Shown here: positions 1 through 8,506 of the stretch, piece after piece
Layout of the letters: each line of letters begins with the position of its first letter
Position numbering within the stretch: the first letter of the stretch is position 1
Source: an uncultured Eubacteriales bacterium
Lineage (GTDB): Bacteria; Bacillota_A; Clostridia; Christensenellales; Aristaeellaceae
DNA length: 40,413 nt
Assembly: GCA_902803675.1 (NCBI GenBank)
Contig: CADCQZ010000073.1
Coordinates: forward strand, 1 to 40,413
Direction: 5' to 3'
Program-made: the position numbers and the translations under genes
Notes under the pieces: model-generated
The model's input: the letters and a program-made list of their open reading frames with translations, nothing else
Told to the model about the DNA's origin: nothing
Database searches by the model: none

Positions 1-3000
1 CGGTGACGCCCAGGCTTACGTCGCCGTGGACGGGATGGGCAACGCCAGCACCGGCGAGGTCATCTTCTATTACACGGCTATACAGGCTCCCGTAGTGACG
101 GTACGGTATATCGATATGAACACCGGGTCTGAGATCCGGCCATCTGATCACTGCACCTGTGAACTGAACGCCACCACGACGATCGACGCTCCGGCTGTCG
201 ATGGTTATATCCTCTCAGGAGCTGCCCGGGCCTATGTGACAGTGGACGGGGCCGGGAACGCCAATACGGGGGAGGTCGTCTTTAATTATACAGTGATACC
301 TGATGTCTATATCACGGTATCTTACATTGACCAAAGCACGTCTTCCTCGCTGATCGAACCGGAAAGTGTTTACTGCCCGAGAGGGGAATCGATCACGGTC
401 ATTGCCAAAGAGATCCAGGGATATCAGCTTTTGTCTGATTCCGTCGAGACAGTGTATGTCGACGCGTCGGGCACCCCCTCAAAGACAGAGATCGTTTTTA
501 AGTACCTTCTTATCCAAGCGCCTTCCGTGAGCGTGCGTTATCTCGACGCTCTTTCTTCCGAAGAGATCGCGCCCGCGGAAACGGTCACATGTCCGTTGGA
601 TCAGGAGACCGAGATCCTCGCCAGTCAGATCCCCGGCTATATCGTTATGGAACCGAGCCGGTATACCGTCGCCGTCAACAGCAAAGGTGTCGCTTCGATC
701 GACTCACTGGCATTCTATTATCAGCGCGTCCAGGCACCGTCGGTCCAGGTGCGGTATATCGAAAGCGTCAGCGGGCAGGATATCATCGCCCCGAGCGATG
801 TGGTCTGTGAGCTTGACACTTCCACGGTCATCCAGGCAGTGGATATCGTCGGCTACAGGCTTTCCGGAGAAGATCGGTACACCGTAACTGTCGACCAGAA
901 CGGGATCGCCGATCAGACCAGGATCATCTTTACCTATGAAAAGATATCCGATCCCGTGATCACGATCGCTTATCGTGACGCCGATACCGGGAGCGACATC
1001 ATCCCCACGGAAACGCAGACCTGTCCCCTGGGAACGACGACGACCGTTTACGCCCACGGGATCGAGGGGTATGTGATCGAGGGCAGCAGCGCTGTCGATG
1101 TTGTCGTTGACGCTCAGGGGCAGCCCAGCATGGAAGAAGTGACATTCAGGTTCAGAAAAGTGAATGCCCCGAGCGTGCCCGTCTATTATCAGGATGAGAA
1201 CGGAAACACGGTGGCCGATACCGATCTGCATACCTGTGCCCTCAAGGAAAGCACGACCATCTATCACCGCAATATTCCCGGATACGAACTGCTGAGCGAT
1301 CCGTCCGTCGTTGTTTCGGTGGACGCCAACGGGATCGCCGATCCGGATTCGGTAACGTTTGTTTACAGGGCGATCGAAGCGCCTGTGATCCCCGTATATT
1401 TCTTTGAGGCCAATACAGAGACCGAGATCCTCCCGTCCAAACAGATCGTGTGCGGTCTGAAAGAAACGATGACTGTCGAAGCCGAGAAGATCAGCGGCTA
1501 CGTGCTGGCGGGCAACGCTTCTCAGGCGGTATCCGTGGATGAGAACGGTGTTCCCACTCCGGATCGGATCAGCTTTTATTACAACAGGATCCAGTCGCCT
1601 GTGATCGTCATCCATTATCAGGACGTGACAACGAAAGCCGATCTTATCGCTCCTGTCAGCGAAACGGTCGATCTCAACAGCAGACGCTCGTTCACCGCGG
1701 CCGATATCGACGGCTATACTGTGCTGGAGCCGTCACAGGCAGAGGTATATGTGGATGAAAACGGCGTGCCCGATAAAGAACAGATCTGTTTCAGTTATTC
1801 CGCCATACCGGCTCCCGCTGTGGTCATTCGTTATGTGGACGAGCAGGGACAAAGCATCATATCGAACGAAACAGTGACTGTGCCGTTGGGAGAAAGCGTC
1901 ACGGTCTCCGCGAAGGCGATCGAGGGATACACCCTGAACGGCCCTCAGGAGCAGACCGCACAGGCTGACAAATACGGAAATCTCACGTCCGCCGAGATCA
2001 TTTTCACCTATGAAGCGATCCCCGCTCCGACAGTCATCATCAGGTTTACGGAAGCGGATACCGGGAAAGCACTGCTCCCGGACGAAACAAGGCAATTTGC
2101 CCTGAATTCCGAGACGAACGTCGCAGCCAGAGGGATCAGCGGTTATGTGATCATGGGTGATGAACAGGTGACCGTGAAAGTCGATGCCATGGGGCATGCC
2201 GACCCGTCGCAGATCACCTTCGTGTATCAGGCGATAGATGCGCCGGCGGTCACGGTCATGTATCTTGATGAAGAGACCGGCGCGCAGATCGCGCAGCCCG
2301 GCAGCCATACCTGCCCGCTCAATGAGAGCACTGTCATCCGTCCGGTATATATCGACGGTTATATCACGCCGGATGAGAGCTATGCGGTATACGTGGACGC
2401 CAACGGTATACCCGACAAGGAACAGGTCACGTTCTACTACAAACAGGTCCGCGCGCCCGAGATCGTCGTTCATTACAGGAATACAGCCGACATGAGCGAG
2501 ATCACCGATCCCGATATCACTGTCTGCCCGATCGGAAGAGCGACGTATATCTCCGCGAAGGAGATCCCCGGGTACACTGTGATGGGCGAGTCTGTTATCG
2601 CCGTGAACGTGGACCAGAACGGTGTTCCCAGCGCGGCGGAGATCGTATTCAACTACTCCGCAGTCGACGCGCCTGCCGTTGTGGTGAAGTGTCTGAGCCA
2701 GGACGGCCGTCAGATCCGCGATCCCGAATACATCACCTGCGCGGTCGGGCAGCAGTCGGTCATCACCGCGCCGGACATCGAAGGGTATTCCGTCGTCGGC
2801 GATCGTGAGAAGACCGTTATCGTGGATGCGTCCGGCAAAGCTTCACCCAACGAAGTGTCTTTCAGCTATATCTCCAATCTGGTCATCGTCCGGATCGAAT
2901 ACCGGATCAGGAACAACGGCAGGGAGATCTACTCCACCTCCCAGACCTTCAGGCTCGACACCGTCAATACGATCAGTGTTGATATGAGCCTTGTTCCCGA

Positions 3001-5725
3001 TGGTTTCGAGCTCGATGACGAGAGCGCGAAGACGGTCTCGATCGATCCCAGCGGTATCGCGACGCCTTCTGAAGTCGTGTTCTATTTCCGCGTCAAGTCT
3101 GTCGCTTCCGTCAATATCACGGTCCGCTATCTGGATGAGAACGGCGAGGCGGTCGCTTCGCCCAGTCTCCATGAGTGCTATGTGGGCAATAACTATATCA
3201 AGGCGGAGCCTCTGGATCTGAAGGCGGGTTACCATCTCGCCGATGATGAGGTCGTGGAGGTCTTCATCAACGCCGACGGATCCGCGGAACCGGAAGAAGC
3301 CATATTCATCTATTATCCCGAAATGACTGTCGCGCCGGTCACGGCGGAACCGACGCCCGATGCCACTGAATTCCCCTACGCCGTCGAACCGGTGGATATC
3401 TACGCGTTCCCGAGTTCATCGTCGATCAATATCAGGTCAACGCCCGAATCGATCAACAGCCGCAACATCATCGGAAAACTGTTGTCCACCGATATGATCC
3501 GTTTGACCGGACAACTGACGACAAACAGGGGAGAGACCTGGTACATGACCGAGGTCGAGGGCGCAACAGGATTCGTCAACAGCAAAGTGGTCAGGTTCGC
3601 CACCCCGGATGAGATCAACGCGGCGTTCGGTTACACCGCCACTCCTGCGCCCACCCAGATCCCCGACGGCTTCCCGATCGAACGCTGGGCATCCACCAAT
3701 AAGAGCAATGTCAATATCCGTACGGAAACGAGCACCAGATCCTCCAAAGTGAAGCTTCTTGAAAAAAGAAATTCTTCCCTCTGGGTCTATGACAGCCTGA
3801 CTGTCGACGGCGTAAAATGGTATCACGTCAATGTCAACGGGGCCGATGGGTATGTCATGGCTGAGTACATCACACTCAGATCCGAAGAGGACAGCCTGAG
3901 CATCCAGGCGAGCCTGAAGTCGCCCGTGCCGACCCACACACCGGCACCCACGCATATGGCGACCAGTTATGTCACAGCCGCTCCGACCCCTTATATGATG
4001 ACCGCCGCGCCGATCATATCGGATCTTCCGGTCGAGACTCAGGCGCCGCCTCAGTACGCGGGCTACGCGATCACGGTGAGGGATACCAGGCTTTACAGCT
4101 CGGCGGACCTGAACCAGGCGAGGATGTTCATAAACGAGAATTCCCTCGTCCTGATTAAGGCACAGACTTACATCAGCGGCCTGTGCTGGGACAGCGTGGA
4201 CTGCATGTCCACGGGGGACAGCGGCTTTATGCTCGATACGGATCTGAGGCACATCTCAAACGAGGAAGCGCGCGCTTTCCTTGAGGGGTCCATAGCCACC
4301 CCGTCTCCCACAGCGATCGCCACGCCTGTTCCTGTCCAGCAGACGGGTTTCGCGGCGACCATGGGTGACAATGTGGTCATGCGTTCGTTCCCCGATCCGA
4401 ACGCGCAGATCCTGGCAGTACTGCCCAACAACGTCGTGGTGCTGATCTATGGGCAGGAGTTCTCACAGGATTACACATGGGATCTTGTCAATATCGACGG
4501 AGACTGGGGCTATATCAGGCATGACCTTCTCCGGATGCTGAACGAATACGAGATCAATGATTACCTGAACACATTGAAGACACCCACACCGATGCCCGCA
4601 GCGACGCCCACGACTGTGCCTATCACGGGATATAATCTCTCCAGTTACGGTTATATCAGCGGCGATAAAGTAAGGATGCGCGCGGACGCGTCGATGGACG
4701 CGCAGTCCCTGAAGGTCCTTGACCGCTACGCTTTCGCTCTCGTGCTCGGGCAGAAGGAAAAAGACGGTGTGCTCTGGTACAACATTTCCCAGGGCGGTAC
4801 CCAGGGATACGTGCGGGGCGACCTTTTCAAAGTGCTGACGATCGACGAACTGTCCTCCTTCCTCGGCAGTGATGAATACAAGAATTCGAACAGCAATACC
4901 GTTACCAGGACTTCCACGTCTTCCGACAGCATCGCGCCCTATGAGGATTACACCGTAAAGACCTGGCAGAATCCCGCGCTGAGTGTTTCCTACGAGCCTT
5001 TCACAGTCGGCACCCCCAGCCCCGCCGCTACTTACGCGGCCAGTGATCTTGCCACGCCAACGGTGACGGCATCTGTGGAACCCCTTCCCACGAGCGGCAT
5101 CGGCGGCCTGATCGACGGCAGCGCGACCGATTCTCCCGACCCGGATCAGACCCTGTCTCCCGGCGAAAAGGCAGGCACCTCATCCAACGCTCTCGGCTTC
5201 ATCCTGGCCGCAGGCGCTCTGGCGCTCGGCGGGGGAGGCGTATACGCGTACATCGCTCATAAGCAGAACCAGAAACGCCGCCAGTCCGTGCTGGACGCCC
5301 AGATGCGTGCGGCATCCGCCAGGCGTGAACAGGCTCCTCATGCGAGACCTGCCGCCAATAACCCCAATCAAAAATCACGCACGGCGCCGCAGGCGGGCAC
5401 GATGAACAAGGCTCCTTTCATGCCGCCGTCCGGAGCGCCGAACACCACGAGCGCCCGGAACGCTTCCGCCCAGTTCACGGCTAAATATCCCCCGGACGAC
5501 AACAGCATGAAACAGGCCACCGGCGTCTATAAGGCGACGACCACACAATCCTCGGTCGAAAGTGACTCGATCTGGCAGAGGAAGAACAACACGATCACCA
5601 CGCCGCCGGTCAGGCAGCCCGGCTCCGAACCGCACGCGCCGCAAGCCGCTTCCGAAGCGAAGACCCAGGCGCCTGCGCAGCGTCACCGCAGAAGCGAGAA
5701 GTACCGCAACGGCGATGGCACCTGA
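1..5725 (+). CDS. Giant surface protein: MucBP-like repeats, five SH3b-like domains, one membrane segment (5' end outside window)
   Basis: The reading frame is open from base 2, and the first residues (GDAQAYVAVDG) are the second half of a repeat, so the true start lies upstream; the GTG at 26 is internal. Fifteen full repeats and one partial repeat of about 71 residues (to about 3317) share a V-x-V-x-Y strand, a GY-x-L turn, a V-D-x-x-G turn and a final F-x-Y strand, as in MucBP-type adhesin repeats. Five SH3b-like domains follow at about 3400-3610, 3690-3890, 4060-4260, 4350-4540 and 4640-4840, separated by Thr/Pro/Ala linkers. A hydrophobic segment at about 5195-5260 is followed by KQNQKRRQ and about 150 residues rich in Gln, Ala, Pro and Asn. 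The layout suggests an extracellular adhesin or wall-binding protein held by one membrane helix with a long cytoplasmic tail. No sortase signal sits at the C-terminus. The ligand is unknown. It ends in TGA 39 bases before the CHAP gene. Confidence 0.85.
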   Translation, partial: GDAQAYVAVDGMGNASTGEVIFYYTAIQAPVVTVRYIDMNTGSEIRPSDHCTCELNATTTIDAPAVDGYILSGAARAYVTVDGAGNANTGEVVFNYTVIPDVYITVSYIDQSTSSSLIEPESVYCPRGESITVIAKEIQGYQLLSDSVETVYVDASGTPSKTEIVFKYLLIQAPSVSVRYLDALSSEEIAPAETVTCPLDQETEILASQIPGYIVMEPSRYTVAVNSKGVASIDSLAFYYQRVQAPSVQVRYIESVSGQDIIAPSDVVCELDTSTVIQAVDIVGYRLSGEDRYTVTVDQNGIADQTRIIFTYEKISDPVITIAYRDADTGSDIIPTETQTCPLGTTTTVYAHGIEGYVIEGSSAVDVVVDAQGQPSMEEVTFRFRKVNAPSVPVYYQDENGNTVADTDLHTCALKESTTIYHRNIPGYELLSDPSVVVSVDANGIADPDSVTFVYRAIEAPVIPVYFFEANTETEILPSKQIVCGLKETMTVEAEKISGYVLAGNASQAVSVDENGVPTPDRISFYYNRIQSPVIVIHYQDVTTKADLIAPVSETVDLNSRRSFTAADIDGYTVLEPSQAEVYVDENGVPDKEQICFSYSAIPAPAVVIRYVDEQGQSIISNETVTVPLGESVTVSAKAIEGYTLNGPQEQTAQADKYGNLTSAEIIFTYEAIPAPTVIIRFTEADTGKALLPDETRQFALNSETNVAARGISGYVIMGDEQVTVKVDAMGHADPSQITFVYQAIDAPAVTVMYLDEETGAQIAQPGSHTCPLNESTVIRPVYIDGYITPDESYAVYVDANGIPDKEQVTFYYKQVRAPEIVVHYRNTADMSEITDPDITVCPIGRATYISAKEIPGYTVMGESVIAVNVDQNGVPSAAEIVFNYSAVDAPAVVVKCLSQDGRQIRDPEYITCAVGQQSVITAPDIEGYSVVGDREKTVIVDASGKASPNEVSFSYISNLVIVRIEYRIRNNGREIYSTSQTFRLDTVNTISVDMSLVPDGFELDDESAKTVSIDPSGIATPSEVVFYFRVKSVASVNITVRYLDENGEAVASPSLHECYVGNNYIKAEPLDLKAGYHLADDEVVEVFINADGSAEPEEAIFIYYPEMTVAPVTAEPTPDATEFPYAVEPVDIYAFPSSSSINIRSTPESINSRNIIGKLLSTDMIRLTGQLTTNRGETWYMTEVEGATGFVNSKVVRFATPDEINAAFGYTATPAPTQIPDGFPIERWASTNKSNVNIRTETSTRSSKVKLLEKRNSSLWVYDSLTVDGVKWYHVNVNGADGYVMAEYITLRSEEDSLSIQASLKSPVPTHTPAPTHMATSYVTAAPTPYMMTAAPIISDLPVETQAPPQYAGYAITVRDTRLYSSADLNQARMFINENSLVLIKAQTYISGLCWDSVDCMSTGDSGFMLDTDLRHISNEEARAFLEGSIATPSPTAIATPVPVQQTGFAATMGDNVVMRSFPDPNAQILAVLPNNVVVLIYGQEFSQDYTWDLVNIDGDWGYIRHDLLRMLNEYEINDYLNTLKTPTPMPAATPTTVPITGYNLSSYGYISGDKVRMRADASMDAQSLKVLDRYAFALVLGQKEKDGVLWYNISQGGTQGYVRGDLFKVLTIDELSSFLGSDEYKNSNSNTVTRTSTSSDSIAPYEDYTVKTWQNPALSVSYEPFTVGTPSPAATYAASDLATPTVTASVEPLPTSGIGGLIDGSATDSPDPDQTLSPGEKAGTSSNALGFILAAGALALGGGGVYAYIAHKQNQKRRQSVLDAQMRAASARREQAPHARPAANNPNQKSRTAPQAGTMNKAPFMPPSGAPNTTSARNASAQFTAKYPPDDNSMKQATGVYKATTTQSSVESDSIWQRKNNTITTPPVRQPGSEPHAPQAASEAKTQAPAQRHRRSEKYRNGDGT
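2..3317 (+). repeat. Tandem protein-coding repeats, 15 full plus 1 partial, about 215 bp each
   Basis: The units align by eye on the pattern (I/V)-x-(A/D/S)-P-x-(V/I)-x-(V/I)-x-Y, then GY-x-L, V-D-x-x-G and F-x-Y. They have diverged at the amino acid level and more so at the DNA level, so this is an old array, not a recent expansion. Most units carry one Cys about 27-30 residues in (for example TCPLG, VCELD, TCALK); the 8th, 9th, 10th and 14th full units lack it. The last two units are the most divergent. Confidence 0.85.
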
Positions 5726-5764
5726 TGATGATCCTGTGATCGTACACTGTGAAAGGAACGAACG

Positions 5765-6682
5765 ATGAAAAGAGTGTACAGAACGATCCTTGCCTGTGTC
5801 CTGGCGATCGGCTTCATCCTTTCCGCTGTGCCTGTCAGCGCGTTTGAAGAGCCGACCGAAGTGATCCTGACACCAGCCTATCCCGTCTTTGACTATGTGG
5901 AGCATCTTCTCGAGACTGCCAGAGGAGAACTCGGGGAAGGAGAGGACGCTCACGGCAATACCAAATACGGCATCTGGGCCGGAGACCCGGATGCCGAATG
6001 GTGTGCCGAATTTCTCTGCTGGTGCGTCGATCATGTCGATCAGGAGTACGGAACGAATCTGCTGAAAACGGTTTATCCCCGGTACTCCTCCACCAATGTC
6101 GGGCGTGACTGGTTCATCCGCAACGGCAGGTACGTTTCCCGTAAAGGAAACGTACCAGACTGGGGGAGCCAGTGGTATCTTGAGAGCCGGCAGAAGGTCG
6201 AAAAAAACAGCTATATCCCGCAGCCCGGCGACTGGATGTTCTTTTCTGTTTACTCGTCCGGCGATACGAGCCACGTCGCCATGGTCGAGTACACGTCAAG
6301 AGATAAAGACGGAAAGGTCTCCGTGCACGTTATCGAGGGGAACAATCCGGACAAGGTCGCCAGGAATATCTATCCGATCGACAACTGGGCGATCCTCGGA
6401 TACGGAACGGTCAGAAAGCTGGCCGGAGTCACTCTGCGTCCCGGCAACGAGGGAGATGTGGTCAGGAACCTGCAGGAACAGCTTGTGATCCTCGGTTATC
6501 TGCAGGAACAGTACATCACCGGCAAATACGCGACCCTTACGGCGGACGCAGTAAGAGCGTATCAGAGAGATCACGGGATCCAGGAGACCGGGATAGCGGG
6601 GCAGGAGACTCAATCCAGCCTTGAAGACGTCGTCAGACAGTTCTATATCGATCATCCGGAACTCTGGTCAGTCGAGAACTGA
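5765..6682 (+). CDS. Secreted CHAP-domain (NlpC/P60-like) hydrolase with C-terminal peptidoglycan-binding domain
   Basis: This 305-residue protein starts with a signal peptide (two basic residues, a hydrophobic stretch at about 7-21, cleavage probably after VSA near residue 26). A CHAP-like cysteine amidase/endopeptidase fold follows: candidate nucleophile Cys80 in AEWCAEFLCWC and candidate His170 in GDTSHVAMVEY, with EGNN further on as a possible third polar position. Residues about 228-300 form a PG_binding_1 domain (RPGNEGDVVRNLQ...YQRDHGI). It probably cuts or remodels peptidoglycan outside the cell. The ATG at 5765 follows an AAAGGA site. It lies 39 bases after the giant surface protein, so the two may be co-expressed and may act at the same wall site (inference). 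The bond it cuts cannot be told from sequence. Confidence 0.85.
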   Translation: MKRVYRTILACVLAIGFILSAVPVSAFEEPTEVILTPAYPVFDYVEHLLETARGELGEGEDAHGNTKYGIWAGDPDAEWCAEFLCWCVDHVDQEYGTNLLKTVYPRYSSTNVGRDWFIRNGRYVSRKGNVPDWGSQWYLESRQKVEKNSYIPQPGDWMFFSVYSSGDTSHVAMVEYTSRDKDGKVSVHVIEGNNPDKVARNIYPIDNWAILGYGTVRKLAGVTLRPGNEGDVVRNLQEQLVILGYLQEQYITGKYATLTADAVRAYQRDHGIQETGIAGQETQSSLEDVVRQFYIDHPELWSVEN

Positions 6683-6708
6683 CCGCTGCCGCGTTGATCC
6701 ACGATGTG

Positions 6709-6760
6709 ACCGCTTCAGCTTTTTTGACTGCCGCCGCTTGTCAATCAAAGCTGAAGCGGT
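6709..6760. repeat. Perfect 14-bp inverted repeat spanning the glnS promoter spacer
   Basis: Left arm ACCGCTTCAGCTTT at 6709-6722 pairs exactly with AAAGCTGAAGCGGT at 6747-6760. An inner TTGAC/GTCAA pair at 6724-6728 and 6740-6744 extends the hairpin. The right arm fills most of the -35 to -10 spacer of the glnS promoter. It may be a weak terminator for the upstream gene, although no clean U-run follows, or an operator. Confidence 0.7.
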
Positions 6761-6766
6761 TATAAT
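6738..6766 (+). promoter_or_regulatory. SigA-type promoter for the glnS-gltX operon
   Basis: TTGTCA at 6738-6743, a 17-base spacer and a perfect TATAAT at 6761-6766. The expected start near 6773 gives a leader of only about 28 bases to the glnS ATG, too short for a T-box. Confidence 0.8.
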
Positions 6767-6800
6767 GTTATTTGTAAATTTTTTAGGATGGAGCATTATT

Positions 6801-8486
6801 ATGGAAAACGAAACAAGATCCAATTTTATCTGGGACGCGATCGATAAGGATCTCGAAGAGGGACGCTATACGGAGATCCATACCCGTTTTCCTCCCGAAC
6901 CGAACGGCTATCTGCACATCGGTCATTGCAAAGCTCTGATCATGGATTTTCTGACCGCCGAAAGGTATGGCGGAAAATGCAATCTGAGGTTTGACGATAC
7001 AAATCCCGCCAAGGAAGATACGGAATATGTTGAAGCGATCAAACGCGATATCCATTGGCTCGGCTTCGACTGGAACGGCGGTGAGTACTACGCATCCGAT
7101 TATTATGATAAGTGCTATGAGATCGCCGAGGACTGGATCAAAAGGGGCCTGGCTTACGTCGACGAGCTCAATAAGGATGAGATGCGTGAATATCGCGGGA
7201 CTCTGACAGAGCCGGGGAAAAACAGCCCCTGGCGGGACCGTCCCTGGGAGGAGAGCCTGGACCTTTTCCGCCGCATGAAAGCGGGAGAGTTCCCCGAAGG
7301 CAGCAAAACGCTCAGAGCCAAGATCGATATGGCATCTCCCAATATCGTCATGCGCGATCCCGCGATGTACCGTATCCTGTATAAGGAGCATTGGCGCACC
7401 GGCAGCAAATGGTGCATTTATCCGATGTACGACTTTTCCCATCCGATCGGTGACGCGCTGGAAGGGATCAGCCATTCGATGTGTTCCCTGGAATACGAGA
7501 TCCACCGCCCGCTTTACGACTGGGTGGTCGAAAAGAGCGCTAATATGCTTCCCGCCCGGCCGAGGCAGCTGGAGTTTTCCCGTTTGAACATCACGCAGAC
7601 GGTCATGAGCAAGCGGTATCTGCGCCAGCTGGTGGAGGGCAAATACGTGTCCGGATGGGACGATCCCCGGATGCCTACCCTGTCCGCGATGCGCCGCCGC
7701 GGTTACACGCCCCAGGCCATCCGCCGCTTCGTCGACGTGATCGGTATGAGCAAAGCGGATTCAACGGTGGATTTTGCGCTGCTTGAGCACTGCGTCCGTG
7801 ATGATCTCGGTGACAAGGCGTTAAGGGCCATGGCTGTTCTCGACCCGCTGAAAGTGGTATTCACCAATTGGCCCGAAGGAACGACGAAGGCCGTGACGCT
7901 GGAAAACCATCCGGATCATCCCGAAGCCGGGACCCGCGAGATCCTTTTCGGACGGGAGATCTGGATCGACAGGGATGACTTCATGGAAGTTCCCGTGAAG
8001 AAATACCAGAGGATGTTCCCGGGCAATGAAGTCCGTTTAAAGGGAGCCTATATCGTTCGCTGCGATGAGTGTGTGAAGGACGAGGACGGCAACGTCACCG
8101 AGGTCCGCTGCACCGTCGATCTCGACTCTTTCTCCGGCAGCGCGGGGGCTGACAGAAAGATCAAAGGAAAGACCCTCCACTGGGTCCCTGCCGATGGCAG
8201 CATCGCCATTGAAGCGCGCCTGTATGACCCGCTGCTGAGCGAAGAGATGCCCGACGGCGAAGAGGAAGAGAACGATAAAAAAGACTTTATCTCCCGCCTG
8301 GCTCCGAACAGCCTGCGCGTGATGCACGGCTATGCCGAAAGCGTGGTGGCCGACGCGGAATGCGGCACTGTTTTCCAGTTCCTTCGCACCGGTTATTTCT
8401 GCAAAGATCCGGATTCCACGCCCGATATGCCGGTTTATAACAGGACTGTCGGTCTGCGCGATACTTTCTCCAAACAGACCAAGTGA
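6801..8486 (+). CDS. glnS: Glutaminyl-tRNA synthetase
   Basis: Class I synthetase that charges tRNA-Gln with glutamine in the cytoplasm. The 561-residue protein opens with RFPPEPNGYLHIGHCKAL, with the HIGH signature at residues 39-42. The second signature appears as VMSKR at 268-272. The C-terminal half fits the beta-barrel anticodon-binding domains of GlnRS, and the length is close to the bacterial norm of about 550. The ATG at 6801 was chosen because it follows AGGATGGAG and sits just after the promoter; the frame is open further upstream, but that part would cover the promoter. It is first in an operon and is followed 20 bases later by gltX. Many Bacillota make Gln-tRNA indirectly through GatCAB instead, so a GlnRS here is notable. 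Confidence 0.95.
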   Translation: MENETRSNFIWDAIDKDLEEGRYTEIHTRFPPEPNGYLHIGHCKALIMDFLTAERYGGKCNLRFDDTNPAKEDTEYVEAIKRDIHWLGFDWNGGEYYASDYYDKCYEIAEDWIKRGLAYVDELNKDEMREYRGTLTEPGKNSPWRDRPWEESLDLFRRMKAGEFPEGSKTLRAKIDMASPNIVMRDPAMYRILYKEHWRTGSKWCIYPMYDFSHPIGDALEGISHSMCSLEYEIHRPLYDWVVEKSANMLPARPRQLEFSRLNITQTVMSKRYLRQLVEGKYVSGWDDPRMPTLSAMRRRGYTPQAIRRFVDVIGMSKADSTVDFALLEHCVRDDLGDKALRAMAVLDPLKVVFTNWPEGTTKAVTLENHPDHPEAGTREILFGREIWIDRDDFMEVPVKKYQRMFPGNEVRLKGAYIVRCDECVKDEDGNVTEVRCTVDLDSFSGSAGADRKIKGKTLHWVPADGSIAIEARLYDPLLSEEMPDGEEEENDKKDFISRLAPNSLRVMHGYAESVVADAECGTVFQFLRTGYFCKDPDSTPDMPVYNRTVGLRDTFSKQTK

Positions 8487-8506
8487 TACTTCAGGAGGAT
8501 CCAACC

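Noticed and set aside
5088..5102. LPTSG as a sortase signal in the giant surface protein
   Set aside because: It lies more than 30 residues before the membrane helix, and a 150-residue tail follows the helix, so the layout is not that of a sorting signal.
6773..6800. T-box or other riboswitch in front of glnS
   Set aside because: The leader from the predicted start is only about 28 bases, too short for any known aminoacyl-tRNA or metabolite sensor.
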